A stretch of DNA of 64,000 nt, from NCBI GenBank assembly GCA_016845065.1, contig JAERTG010000082.1:62001-126000 (forward strand). The letters are read 5' to 3'. Below, piece by piece: positions 51,816 to 60,515 of the stretch (within the stretch, counting starts at the first letter, position 1; each line of letters opens with the position of its first letter). Source of the stretch: Fidelibacterota bacterium (GTDB lineage Bacteria > Fidelibacterota > UBA8477 > JABMPR01). Below the pieces are notes generated by a model that saw only the letters and a list, made by a program, of their open reading frames with translations, did no database searches and was not told the origin of the DNA. The position numbers were made by a program, and so were the translations under genes.

Positions 51816-52361
51816 CTAGTTAATCGCAGCAAAAGCCTCATCTTCATTTTGAACGGCACTGGCGTACTCAATATCATCATTCTGATGATAGAGAATTCCG
51901 GATTTCCGACCAAACTGAACTGCTTTGTCGTAGTCTAGCATGAAGACATCCCCACGTCCACGCCAACGTTTATTCATCGTATCTTCGACCTGCATGGGTA
52001 CAACCACCCAAACCTTGTCACCATATTGAATGTCACCACCATAACCATAGCGAGTAATTAACTCTCGGCTTAAGGCCAGAACACCAGGAAAGATCTCTTT
52101 GTTACTGGCTGTTATGTTTGGTGTATCATCTGTTTGACCCACCAGAGCATTGTAGGCAGTAAACACCAAAGGATGTCCTTCTGTGAAGAGATCCAGGGCA
52201 GCTGCCATTTCAACCATGTAGGTATTTAATGAATCCTTAATCATAGCTTCATGAGCAAGAATATTCTCAATTTCTGTATGATGTTTCGCTTCACGATTCA
52301 CGTGAATTGCCCAGAATGCGAGCAAGATCATTGTGTAAGCGATTATGTGTCTATATTTCAT
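51816..52361 (-). CDS. Membrane-anchored 3D-domain-like protein
   Basis: A 181-aa protein with an N-terminal anchor (HIIAYTMILLAFWAIHV). The C-terminal half resembles the 3D (Asp-Asp-Asp) double-psi barrel: YGGDIQYGDKVWVVVPMQVE, DTMNKRWRGRGDVFML and DKAVQFGRKSG. This domain is found in lytic transglycosylase MltA and Gram-positive resuscitation factors, so a cell-wall role is possible. ATG 52361 has GAGG before it; longer readings to 52457 start upstream of the promoter and are rejected. Confidence 0.7.
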   Translation of the reverse strand: MKYRHIIAYTMILLAFWAIHVNREAKHHTEIENILAHEAMIKDSLNTYMVEMAAALDLFTEGHPLVFTAYNALVGQTDDTPNITASNKEIFPGVLALSRELITRYGYGGDIQYGDKVWVVVPMQVEDTMNKRWRGRGDVFMLDYDKAVQFGRKSGILYHQNDDIEYASAVQNEDEAFAAIN

Positions 52362-52805
52362 ATTTCCTCTATCGTGGCTATCTTTTTTTATAATTTTATG
52401 TAAGTTGGATTTTTTCATAGGGTTATTGTCTTTGGGCAGGCAGTATATACGGCGCAAATTGGGTCAACAAGGGCTAAATGATAATCTTTCTCACCTATAT
52501 TTTTGTAGTTGATAAATGTCACAGCCAAGCGTTTTCGGATAAATATTATCAAGATAAACTATTGATTAATATAGATTTCGACTTTACACTGCAAATCAGT
52601 CACTCCTCTCATAGTTACTGTTTTTGACCTGTTGAAAAAAATATTCCCACTGCCAACAATGCATCTATAGGTTTTTTTAGTGAGGAGACCCAGGAGGCGA
52701 CACTGTCTAATTTCCAACCTTGATAGATGTGAAAGTTTTTCCTAGGATGATATCCTAATCATGATAATTCTTTGGAAATCGGAAATCCTCGAAAAAGGAA
52801 TATTT
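52362..52805. other. Non-coding interval between divergent genes
   Basis: 444 bases without a supported gene. It holds the promoter of the 3D-domain gene at 52442-52470. Toward the right end, AGGATGATATCCT (52744-52756) is a 5-bp hairpin, and AAAAGGAATATTT provides the ribosome-binding site for the gene at 52806. No other RNA or repeat was recognised. Confidence 0.6.
52442..52470 (-). promoter_or_regulatory. Promoter of the 3D-domain gene
   Basis: On the minus strand TTGTTG (52470-52465), 17 bases, TATACT (52447-52442). The -10 box differs from consensus at one position. The start point near 52435 fixes the gene start downstream at 52361. Confidence 0.55.
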
Positions 52806-53822
52806 ATGAAAGCATATGTCCTCAATAAAGTTGGTGACGCAGATGTATTAAAAATCTCAGAGAAAGCTCCGGTTCCTGTGGGTGTGAATGAAGTACGCGT
52901 GCGTATCGAAACGATTGGATTGAATTATGCAGAGATTCAGAGTCGTAAGGGATTATATGGGTGGGCACCCAAGCGCCCCTACATCCCAGGTATGGAAGCT
53001 TATGGAAGCGTTGAGGAACTTGGTGATGGGATCTCGAATCTTAACATAGGAACTAATGTGATCGTGGTTGGTCAATATGGTAACTATGCCGAGGAAGTAG
53101 TGGTTCCTGTCAGCCAGATTTTACCAGCGATTGAAAGATTTAGTCCCGCAGAAAATGCTGGATTTGCAGTCCAATTTATGACTGCCTGGGTTGCCCTTTT
53201 CGAATTGTGTCGAATCAAGGAGACTGATCGCGTTCTGATCCAGGCGGCTGCCGGGGGAGTTGGGACTGCAGCTATCCAACTGGCTAAGGCACTGGACTGC
53301 GAAGTTTTTGGTACTACCAGCCAGGATACAAAGCTGGATTTGGTGCGCCGATTGGGAGCAGATCATCCAATTAATTATCATTCCACTGATTTTGTTGAGT
53401 TCATCCGTGAGAAAACAGATGGGCAGGGTGTGGATGTCATTGTCGAGGTTGTGGGTGGTGAGATCTTTAATAAGAGTCTCGAAGTATTAAACCCCTTTGG
53501 AAGAATGGCTGTTATGGGATTTGCCAGTTTAAATCTGAAGAAATTGAACCCTTTTTCCTGGTGGAAAACCTGGCGGGATATACCACGAGTAAAAATCAAT
53601 GATATGGCGATGGCATCCCAGATGGTGGGAGCCAGTCATCTTGGATATCTCCTCAAGGACACTGATCGCATGATGAAAATTTGGGGAGACCTTTGCTCTT
53701 TTACCCTTCAACACGGGCTTAAACCGGTTGTGGGTCACGAATTCCGGTTTGAAGAGATGGCTGATGCTCATCGGCTTATGGAATCCCGTAATAGCCAGGG
53801 GAAAATTGTTGTTCATGTATAA
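52806..53822 (+). CDS. Zinc-independent quinone oxidoreductase-like MDR protein
   Basis: A 338-aa medium-chain dehydrogenase/reductase. The N-terminal GroES-like domain begins with KAYVLNKVGDADVLKIS and the NADPH site is VLIQAAAGGVGTAAIQLAKA. IGLNYAEIQSRKGLYG is the quinone-oxidoreductase motif. The structural-zinc cysteines of alcohol dehydrogenases are absent. It resembles VAT-1/quinone reductases. ATG 52806 follows AAAAGGAA; the frame extends to 52761 but without a ribosome-binding site. It is upstream of, but 57 bp apart from, the yqeC cluster. Confidence 0.88.
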   Translation: MKAYVLNKVGDADVLKISEKAPVPVGVNEVRVRIETIGLNYAEIQSRKGLYGWAPKRPYIPGMEAYGSVEELGDGISNLNIGTNVIVVGQYGNYAEEVVVPVSQILPAIERFSPAENAGFAVQFMTAWVALFELCRIKETDRVLIQAAAGGVGTAAIQLAKALDCEVFGTTSQDTKLDLVRRLGADHPINYHSTDFVEFIREKTDGQGVDVIVEVVGGEIFNKSLEVLNPFGRMAVMGFASLNLKKLNPFSWWKTWRDIPRVKINDMAMASQMVGASHLGYLLKDTDRMMKIWGDLCSFTLQHGLKPVVGHEFRFEEMADAHRLMESRNSQGKIVVHV

Positions 53823-53879
53823 TTACTTATTCAGCAAGGAATCAAATCCTTGCATTGAAAATTCTGATTATATTCCCTC

Positions 53880-54617
53880 ATGAAATTTTCTCAAATCGTA
53901 TTTAAAGACGAAGCTGAAGCTGACAAGAGCTGTGTGGGCATTCTGGGTGGCGGCGGTAAAACTGCTCTTCTGCATGAGCTGGGCAATGAGCTTGCTAAGA
54001 CTCATGAGCATGTCATGCTTTCATCCCTCACAAAGGCAGGAATTTCATCACGGCATGACGTCCACTTCTTTCCTGAATTTGAAGCCGAAACAAGTAGAGA
54101 AACTTTATTGGAAATTAATCCTCTTTATATCATGGGTGATCAGGAAAGTGACCATAAACTCATCGGACTTAATCCTGATCAGCTTCAGGTCATACATGAG
54201 GCTTCTGATCTGACGCTATTTGAATGTGATGGAGCCAGAAAAAAACCCATTAAAGCCCACCAACCCTTTGATCCAGTAATTCCTCACTTTGCCACCCATG
54301 CTGTAATTGTAGTAGGTGCAGATGCCGTAGGTGCCAAAGTAGATGGAAAAATGGTTCATCGACCAGAATTATTCAGGGAGCTATGGGATGTGAATGCGAA
54401 TCAGGTACTCGACCCCATTTTTATCACGAGAGTGCTCACCAGTGAATACGGATATCTCCAGAAAGTACCGAAGGACATCAAATTGACGTATTTTGTCAAT
54501 AAGGCTGATAGCTATCCGGACCAGGCTTATGATTTGGCCAAAACCCTTTCACGTCTGAGTCATGATTCAGTTTATTTCGGCAGTATCGAACAGGGCAACA
54601 TCCAAAAGGTTAATTAA
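53880..54617 (+). CDS. yqeC: Selenium-dependent molybdenum hydroxylase maturation protein YqeC
   Basis: A 245-aa P-loop-containing protein (GILGGGGKTALLHELG at about 20-35) with FECDGARKKPIKAHQPFDPV and VIVVGADAVGAKVDG, the features of YqeC. The family was tied by phylogenetic profiling to selenium use in molybdenum hydroxylases without UGA decoding; its reaction is unknown. Its stop overlaps the next start by one base (TAATG). No SelD is in the window. Confidence 0.9.
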   Translation: MKFSQIVFKDEAEADKSCVGILGGGGKTALLHELGNELAKTHEHVMLSSLTKAGISSRHDVHFFPEFEAETSRETLLEINPLYIMGDQESDHKLIGLNPDQLQVIHEASDLTLFECDGARKKPIKAHQPFDPVIPHFATHAVIVVGADAVGAKVDGKMVHRPELFRELWDVNANQVLDPIFITRVLTSEYGYLQKVPKDIKLTYFVNKADSYPDQAYDLAKTLSRLSHDSVYFGSIEQGNIQKVN

Positions 54618-55207
54618 TGCTCAATCTGGCAATGATTATCACTGCGGCTGGACGCTCAACCCGTTTCCCTCCAAATAAGCTTCTTGAAGTGCTGGAGGAT
54701 CGCACAGCCATAGAGCATACAGTAAACACTTTTGTGGATTTTGACCTGGATGTTTACGTGATCCTGGGGTACCAAAGTGAAAGGATTCAAAAGGTTCTGG
54801 ATCAACGCTTTGAAGACAAAATCATTTACGAATTTAATACTGACTTTCATTCCGGCATGGCCAGCTCAGTAGTTACCGGTGTAAAGGCAGCTGGACGAAC
54901 CTATGACTATTGGTGTTTCTGCCCAGGTGACAAACCTTTCATACAAAAAAAAACGGTTGCCAGTCTCCTGGATGAGCTAAATAAAAAAAAGCCCCTTATA
55001 CTAGCTCCTCGCCATCAATCTAAACCCGGACATCCCACCTTCTTTTCCACCGAGCTGTCACCTTTTTTTCTAGCGGCCACAGGAGATGTGGGTGGTCGGC
55101 AGGTGATTGAAACATTTAGATCTGATACCCTCTTCGTAGATGTAGCTGATGAGGGTGTAAGTATGGATATGGATCACTTCCTGGAGTTTGAAAATGCTCG
55201 CGAGTGA
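54617..55207 (+). CDS. mocA: Molybdenum cofactor cytidylyltransferase-like protein (MocA)
   Basis: A 196-aa nucleotidyltransferase of the MobA/MocA/YgfJ group. ITAAGRSTRFPPNKLLEVLE is the NTP-binding motif, SGMASSVVTGVKAA and CPGDKPFIQKKTVASLL follow, and GHPTFFSTELSPFF and GDVGGRQVI are MocA landmarks. It would attach CMP to molybdopterin for a xanthine-dehydrogenase-type enzyme. Placed between yqeC and yqeB, as in other selenium-hydroxylase clusters. Confidence 0.9.
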   Translation: MLNLAMIITAAGRSTRFPPNKLLEVLEDRTAIEHTVNTFVDFDLDVYVILGYQSERIQKVLDQRFEDKIIYEFNTDFHSGMASSVVTGVKAAGRTYDYWCFCPGDKPFIQKKTVASLLDELNKKKPLILAPRHQSKPGHPTFFSTELSPFFLAATGDVGGRQVIETFRSDTLFVDVADEGVSMDMDHFLEFENARE

Positions 55208-56000
55208 ATTGATTTGGGTTCGAGGTGCTGGAGAATTGGGCAGCGCAGTAGCTCATTTACTGCACCGGGTTGGCCTTCATGTTTTTTTGTCAGATATTCG
55301 CCCGCCCCTGGCTATTCGGCGACCTGTTACTTTCAGCAGTGCCCTGGTAGACGGATCCTCTGTAGTAGAAGGCATTGAATCCAGGAAAGCTCAATCCAAC
55401 GCACCGAAACAATCCATTGACAGAAAGCATATCCCCATATTTGAAGATGACCCTGAGACACTTTTAAAATTTATCCCCACAATCATCGTAGATGCCCGCA
55501 TGCTTAAAAAATATACCAGGGACTTCAGGAAATGGGCGAATCTGGTCATTGGGCTCGGACCTGGATTTGAGGTTGATAAAAACTGTCATCGCGCGATTGA
55601 AACCATGCGAGGGCACAATCTTGGTCGCATCATCACAAAGGGAGCTCCCCAGAAGAATACTGGTATACCTGGTAAATTAGGTGGGGAAACCACGCGACGA
55701 ATTGTTCATGCAACCAGGACTGGTCAAATTAAGTGGTCTTCTCATTTTGGCGAACTTGTCACCAAGGGCCAGCAAATTGCATTGATCAACAATGATAAAC
55801 CCGTATATGCCCCTCTGGATGGTATCGTTCGCGGCATGATTTCGGAGTATACACCCGTAGTGAAGGGAATGAAAATTGGTGATATCGATCCTCGTGGTGA
55901 ATCTGTGGAATATCAGCAAATCTCAGAAAAGGCACGCGTTATAGCGGCTGGGGTATTCGAAGCGATTGTACTTCACCATAATGAGACATCGGATGATTAA
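55194..56000 (+). CDS. yqeB: Selenium-dependent molybdenum hydroxylase maturation protein YqeB
   Basis: A 268-aa protein: WVRGAGELGSAVAHLLHRVG at the N-terminus is a Rossmann-like start. LSDIRPPLAIRR, RKWANLVIGLGPGFEVDKNC, AVIETMRGHNLGR-like segment, and GGETTRRIVHATRTG match YqeB. ATG 55194 follows GGAG by 7 bases and overlaps mocA by 14 bases. Required, by genomic correlation, for selenium-containing hydroxylases; mechanism unknown. Confidence 0.9.
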   Translation: MLASELIWVRGAGELGSAVAHLLHRVGLHVFLSDIRPPLAIRRPVTFSSALVDGSSVVEGIESRKAQSNAPKQSIDRKHIPIFEDDPETLLKFIPTIIVDARMLKKYTRDFRKWANLVIGLGPGFEVDKNCHRAIETMRGHNLGRIITKGAPQKNTGIPGKLGGETTRRIVHATRTGQIKWSSHFGELVTKGQQIALINNDKPVYAPLDGIVRGMISEYTPVVKGMKIGDIDPRGESVEYQQISEKARVIAAGVFEAIVLHHNETSDD

Positions 56001-57015
56001 ATCAATCCTGAGTCAATGGGCATCACATCGTGGGACTAGCAGCGCTATACTTTGCTCTGTTGTTCAGTGGAAGGGGTCCGTTCCCAGGAAAGACTATCCC
56101 ATGATGCTTGTCCTTGATGACGGCACGCTATTGGGAACCATTGGTGGTGGGTCAATGGAGTTAAAGGTCAGTCAGGCTGCCCTGGAGATGTTCTCCGAAT
56201 CATCCGCTAAGATGTTTGATTTTGACATGACCGGAGATGATGTGGAAGCGGATGTTGGGCTCTGCGGTGGCACTTTAAAAGTACTTGTTGAACCATTTTC
56301 TCCAGAACTGGAAAAATTTTATGAGGATATGCTCAACCAGTCCGCTCAGAACCGAAAACTTATGGTCAAAATTCGTATTAGCGGAGATTCATCCGTAAAA
56401 GTGAAAAGACAAATGGTAACCTCACGTCAAGACATTGAGGAAACCGAGGCAGAACTAGAATCACGCTTGACAACTATTTTTGAAAATCAACTTACCAGAT
56501 CGCTGATTCACGACAACTCCCTATACCTTATGTGGCAGGTATTTTCACCACCCACTATTCACATCTTTGGAGCGGGTCATGTGGGTCAAGCTGTAGCTCA
56601 ATTGGCTCATTTCAATGAGCTTCAAGTCAAGGTATATGATGACCGAACTGAATTGATGACCCCTGAGCGGTTCCCTTATGCAGAAAGGCTTGAAACGGGG
56701 TTCCCGATAAAACGGGAAGCTATATCATACATTCCCAAGCGCGATTTTGTCCTCATAGCCAGTCGAGAGCATAAGCATGATAAGCAACTCCTGTCCCATG
56801 CTCTTGATATTTCCGCTCGTTACATTGGCCTGGTTAGCAGTGCACGAAAATGGAAGCTATTATCAGAGAATTTGCATTCCCTCGGTTTTACCCATGAAGC
56901 CTTATCAAAAGTCCACGCTCCAGTAGGTGTCGATATTGATGCCCAGACCGTACCTGAGATTGCTATTAGCATTTTAGCCGAAATTGTTTCAGCCTATCGA
57001 GGAAAATCAATATGA
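55981..57015 (+). CDS. xdhC: XdhC/CoxI-family accessory protein
   Basis: A 344-aa chaperone-like protein that sulfurates and inserts molybdenum cofactor into xanthine dehydrogenase. The N-terminal region has TSSAILCSVVQWKGSVPRKD and LLGTIGGGSMELKV, then DVGLCGGTLKVLVEPF. The C-terminal Rossmann domain has IFGAGHVGQAVAQLAHF and RDFVLIASREHKHDKQLL. Two ATGs (55981 and 55993) are possible. It overlaps yqeB by 20 bases and the hydantoinase gene by 4 bases. Confidence 0.9.
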   Translation: MRHRMIKSILSQWASHRGTSSAILCSVVQWKGSVPRKDYPMMLVLDDGTLLGTIGGGSMELKVSQAALEMFSESSAKMFDFDMTGDDVEADVGLCGGTLKVLVEPFSPELEKFYEDMLNQSAQNRKLMVKIRISGDSSVKVKRQMVTSRQDIEETEAELESRLTTIFENQLTRSLIHDNSLYLMWQVFSPPTIHIFGAGHVGQAVAQLAHFNELQVKVYDDRTELMTPERFPYAERLETGFPIKREAISYIPKRDFVLIASREHKHDKQLLSHALDISARYIGLVSSARKWKLLSENLHSLGFTHEALSKVHAPVGVDIDAQTVPEIAISILAEIVSAYRGKSI

Positions 57016-58352
57016 GCACTCTCCTTATTAAAAATGGTTTGGTAATTGGGCCACACGGTCAAGAGATTCAAGATATCCTTATCAGGGACCAATTGTTTGT
57101 CGAACTATCTCCTGTTATTCATCCGCCAGATGATACTAAGATAGTGGATGCTGGGGGGAAGTGGGTACTCCCAGGTGTCATTGATCCGCACACACATATG
57201 GGGATACCCATAAAAGATGGCCATTCTGCGGACACATTCGCCACAGGAAGCCCTTCAGCCCTTCATGGAGGGGTTACTACCATTCTGGACTTCACCGTGC
57301 TAGAATCCGGGCAAACACTGGCAGAAAGTCTCGATGCCCGCATTGAATTGGCAAGTGAGTCACTTTGTGATGTGGGTATTCATATCAATATCACTCGTTT
57401 TGAGCCAGAAATTCTCGCGGAGATCCCAGAGTTGATAGCCAGGGGATTCAACAGTTTCAAAGTGTTCACCACCTATGCAGAAGCAAACATGATGTTGACT
57501 TATGATCAAATTGAGGCTGTCGCATCCATAATCTCCCAGCACAATGGGGTGCTCATGGTTCATTCCGAGGACAATGATGTGGTGACCTCTTCATCAAAAC
57601 CTTTTGTTCAGGAAAAGCAAACACATCCCCGATATCATGGTCTGAGTCGACCAGCCAGCGCGGAGCTGGAAGCGGTAAGGCAACTCGGAGAAATCTCTTC
57701 ACGTACGAACTGTACCATATACATTGTGCATCTGAATACGGCCGACGGTTTGGCGAAGGCTGCTGAATATCCACTGTTAAAAGTAGAGACCTGCCCACAC
57801 TATTTGCTGCTCTCGGAGAAAATGTACGAGAGGGGTGATGGACAAATGTTTGTATCCAGCCCACCCTTACGCACTGAGGCTGATTGTGAAGCCCTATGGC
57901 AGGGAATCCAGAACGGACAGATTCACACGATTGGCTCAGACCATTGCCCCTTTTGCCTGGCGGATAAGCCGGATGGTATGGCTTTTCAAGACATTCCAAA
58001 TGGGATGGGTGGAGTGGAAACACTTTTTCCCACCTTATTAGCTCAATTCATAGATAGACATCTTGATCTTGAATTATTGATACGTCTAACCAGCAGGAAT
58101 CCGGCTGAAATTTTTGCAATCGATCATCTTAAAGGTGGCATTAAGCCCGGTTTACATGCAGATCTGATGATTGTCGATCCCTGGTCAATTCGTGATGATT
58201 GGGAATCCAGCTTGGAAACATCCCTGGATTGGAACGCCTATACAGATTATCCGGCATTGTTTCCTGAAACTGTCATCAGACGAGGAGAAATTGTTGTTGA
58301 AAAGAGCTCTCTGAAATCCCCTTCTACCGGTCACATTCTCAAATCAAATTAG
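57012..58352 (+). CDS. Hydantoinase/dihydropyrimidinase-like amidohydrolase
   Basis: A 446-aa metal-dependent amidohydrolase. The metal ligands are in GVIDPHTHMGIP (HxH), the carbamylated Lys in FNSFKVFTTY, VHSED, IVHLNT, and Asp in IGSDHCPF. NGMGGVETLFP and LTSRNPAEIFAI are further landmarks of phenylhydantoinases. Similar genes sit in E. coli beside xdh-like and yqeB/yqeC genes (ygeZ/hyuA). Its likely task is cyclic-amide opening in purine or hydantoin breakdown. It overlaps xdhC by 4 bases. Confidence 0.9.
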   Translation: MSTLLIKNGLVIGPHGQEIQDILIRDQLFVELSPVIHPPDDTKIVDAGGKWVLPGVIDPHTHMGIPIKDGHSADTFATGSPSALHGGVTTILDFTVLESGQTLAESLDARIELASESLCDVGIHINITRFEPEILAEIPELIARGFNSFKVFTTYAEANMMLTYDQIEAVASIISQHNGVLMVHSEDNDVVTSSSKPFVQEKQTHPRYHGLSRPASAELEAVRQLGEISSRTNCTIYIVHLNTADGLAKAAEYPLLKVETCPHYLLLSEKMYERGDGQMFVSSPPLRTEADCEALWQGIQNGQIHTIGSDHCPFCLADKPDGMAFQDIPNGMGGVETLFPTLLAQFIDRHLDLELLIRLTSRNPAEIFAIDHLKGGIKPGLHADLMIVDPWSIRDDWESSLETSLDWNAYTDYPALFPETVIRRGEIVVEKSSLKSPSTGHILKSN

Positions 58353-58411
58353 GTTCATCTGACAAAAAAAGACATTCCTTCACACAAGGATTCAGGTTAG
58401 CCTAGTGGTCT

Positions 58412-59578
58412 ATGCAAAAAGTCAGACAAGATCGCATGTTCCTTTTCCTTGCTGTCATGTCCGTTGTGACGACAATGGGCTTTCAAGTCTGGCGCACACT
58501 TTTTAATAATTTTGCAGTAGATATCGTCGGTCTCGGTGGTAATCATATTGGTGTTATCCAATCCGTCCGAGAAATTCCAGGTTTTCTTGCACTTCTCGTA
58601 GTTTTTGTAACACTGGTGATCAAAGAACATCGTCTTTCAGCCCTGTCAGTAGCTATCTTGGGTCTTGGGATCAGTTTTACTGGTGTGTTTCCCTCATTTA
58701 CTGGCTTGATTTTCACAACACTCCTCATGAGTTTTGGTTTTCATTATTTTGAAACCACAAACCAGTCCTTAACACTTCAATATTTTGATACACATACTTC
58801 TCCCTGGGTCATGGGTAAGTTGCGAAGTTATTCTTCAGCGTCTGCCATTGTTATTGGATTTGTGTTGTTAGGGGCAAGTTCAATCCTCAGCTATGAATTG
58901 ATGTTTGGAATTCTGGGTGGACTAATCGTTGTCGCAGGTCTCTGGGGTATGCTTCAAAATCCTACGCGCACAGATGTGGTTCCCCAGCAAAAAAAGATGA
59001 TCTTCAGGAAGCGCTACAGCCTCTATTATTTCCTCACCTTTATGGCAGGTGCTCGCCGCCAGATCTTTGTTGCTTTTGCAGTCTTTCTTCTCGTGGAGAA
59101 ATTTCAATTCACCGTAAAAGAAATAACCATGCTTTTCATGCTCAATAATGCTATCAATTACTTTCTAAGTCCCTTGATTGGTAAGGCTATTATTCGCTAC
59201 GGTGAGCAAAAGGTCCTCTCAGTTGAATATCTCAGCCTGATTTTCGTATTTATTGCATACGCTACCGTGGAAAGCAAAGCCGTTATTGCAATTCTCTATA
59301 TCCTCGATCATATCTTTTTCAATTTTTCCATGGGGATTCGCACCTTTTTCCAAAAAGTGGGAGATGCCGACCATATGGCACCTACCATGGCCATGGGATT
59401 CACTATCAATCATATCGCTGCAGTTGTAATCCCAGTGTTTGGCGGCCTAGCCTGGATTGTTGATTATCGGATCCCATTTATTGCCGGTGCTGTCATGAGT
59501 CTTATCTCACTCGTTGCCGTCCAATTTATTCCAGGGAGTGTGCGCAAAGCAGATATCAGGCATAGGTCAGCTACTTAG
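58412..59578 (+). CDS. MFS transporter
   Basis: A 388-aa protein with about 12 hydrophobic helices. VWRTLFNNFAVDIVGLGGNH, IGVIQSVREIPGFLALLVVF and AGARRQIFVAFAVFLLVEKF are of the MFS type. The substrate is unknown. It overlaps the convergent DCC-family gene by 8 bases at the end. Whether it belongs to the selenium/molybdenum cluster (59 bp upstream) is unclear. Confidence 0.85.
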   Translation: MQKVRQDRMFLFLAVMSVVTTMGFQVWRTLFNNFAVDIVGLGGNHIGVIQSVREIPGFLALLVVFVTLVIKEHRLSALSVAILGLGISFTGVFPSFTGLIFTTLLMSFGFHYFETTNQSLTLQYFDTHTSPWVMGKLRSYSSASAIVIGFVLLGASSILSYELMFGILGGLIVVAGLWGMLQNPTRTDVVPQQKKMIFRKRYSLYYFLTFMAGARRQIFVAFAVFLLVEKFQFTVKEITMLFMLNNAINYFLSPLIGKAIIRYGEQKVLSVEYLSLIFVFIAYATVESKAVIAILYILDHIFFNFSMGIRTFFQKVGDADHMAPTMAMGFTINHIAAVVIPVFGGLAWIVDYRIPFIAGAVMSLISLVAVQFIPGSVRKADIRHRSAT

Positions 59579-59996
59579 AGGAAAAAAAACGTTTTTGCAG
59601 CTCGGGTGTTGGGATCATGCAGGTGTCCTTTCTTCCAAACCATTTATACCTATTTCTGGCAATCCAATCATAAACCCTGTTTCGGAGTGACACCGGCAAT
59701 ATTTTGAGAGTTGCCAGGGGCAGATAAAGTCCACCCAGAATCTGAAAAACATCCAGGACAGCATCACTTTTTACGGAATATGAATTGTTGTGCAAAAGAA
59801 TGACTGAGTCAGTCTCATCCGCCTGGAGCTTATGCAGGGCTAAAAGAGATTGACCCATGTCAGACTCTAGACTGGAAAAACGAAAAACGCCCCTTTGGTC
59901 CCGCTTGATAACAGCGATCACCGCGCTACTGCACAAGTTACAATAGCCATCAAAAAGGAGGATGGGGTGCCTTGACGTTTTCTTGTCCACAATCAT
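59571..59996 (-). CDS. DCC-family thiol-disulfide oxidoreductase (DUF393)
   Basis: A 141-aa protein with the DCC signature: ILLFDGYCNLCSSAVIAVI, with Cys19 and Cys22. RDQRGVFRFSSLESDMGQ, SVILLHNNSYSVKSDAVL and the C-terminal VYDWIARNRYKWFG follow. The family is predicted to be redox-active; partners are unknown. Confidence 0.9.
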   Translation of the reverse strand: MIVDKKTSRHPILLFDGYCNLCSSAVIAVIKRDQRGVFRFSSLESDMGQSLLALHKLQADETDSVILLHNNSYSVKSDAVLDVFQILGGLYLPLATLKILPVSLRNRVYDWIARNRYKWFGRKDTCMIPTPELQKRFFSSK

Positions 59997-60074
59997 GCCG
60001 AGATACTAATCCAATTTTTCAAGAGTTGTTAAGCTGAGTTGTACAATTTAGCTTAAAGGATAAAGGAGAATACA

Positions 60075-60302
60075 ATGCAGATAAAAATTGAATATTGCGT
60101 CACCTGAAACTACCTACCTCGAGCAACCAGTTTGGTTGCAGGCATTCTAGATAAATTTGGCAATGAAGTTGAAGACCTGACAATCCTACCCTCCTCCGGT
60201 GGAGCATATAATGTTTGGAAGGATGATAAGCTAATATTCTCAAAAAAAGAATTGGGTCGATTTCCACTGAGTGATGATGAGGTGATTGATCAATTGACAT
60301 AA
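60075..60302 (+). CDS. SelW/Rdx-family selenoprotein with in-frame UGA (Sec)
   Basis: Read through the TGA at 60105-60107, ATG 60075 to TAA 60300-60302 encodes 75 residues: MQIKIEYCVT, then Sec11, then NYLPRATSLVAGILDKFG, EVEDLTILPSSGGAYNVWKD and KLIFSKKELGRFPLSDDEVI. This is the Rdx (SelW/SelT/SelH) family, a small thioredoxin-fold redox protein. The active-site motif CVTU (Cys8, Sec11) matches CxxU/CxxC of that family. AAAGGAG lies 6 bases upstream. Conceptual translation stops at the TGA and misses the gene. A SECIS-like hairpin follows the UGA at bacterial spacing. A pseudogene is the alternative, but the rest of the frame is intact and conserved. Confidence 0.9.
60117..60142 (+). promoter_or_regulatory. 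Bacterial SECIS-like hairpin
   Basis: GCAACC (60123-60128) pairs with GGUUGC (60134-60139) around the loop AGUUU. The lower stem CCU / AGG adds three pairs after a CGA bulge. The apical loop begins 21 bases after the UGA, and G is its second base. Both fit the published bacterial SECIS pattern, which SelB recognises. Confidence 0.8.
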
Positions 60303-60337
60303 TCATGTTCCCCAAATCCATACCGTTGCAACACAAT

Positions 60338-60366
60338 AACCCAGGTTTGTTCGAGTCTGGGTTTTT
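60338..60366 (+). terminator. Rho-independent terminator downstream of the SelW-like gene
   Basis: Stem AACCCAG / CTGGGTT with a 12-base loop, followed by T's. It lies 35 bp after the TAA of the selenoprotein gene. Confidence 0.75.
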
Positions 60367-60515
60367 AATTGGTTCAAAGCCTCTCATTTCATTCTCTGTT
60401 TTTTATCAATGTTAAGCTTTTGATATTTGCAGGAAGACCTATCTATATTTAGTTTGGCAAGTATATTTACAAACTAATCGATGTATGGAACATCGCGATA
60501 TAATTGGAGATTACC

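Noticed and set aside
52362-52457. Upstream extension of the 3D-domain protein to 52457
   Set aside because: It would begin upstream of the likely transcription start near 52435 and has no ribosome-binding site.
57553-58023. 156-aa reading frame on the minus strand
   Set aside because: It is antisense to the hydantoinase gene and has low-complexity composition with no family motif; it is a shadow frame.
60075-60107. Ten-codon peptide or pseudogene ending at TGA 60105
   Set aside because: The frame continues without further stops for 64 codons with clear Rdx-family similarity, a SECIS-like hairpin and a correct stop, so Sec read-through is the simpler explanation.
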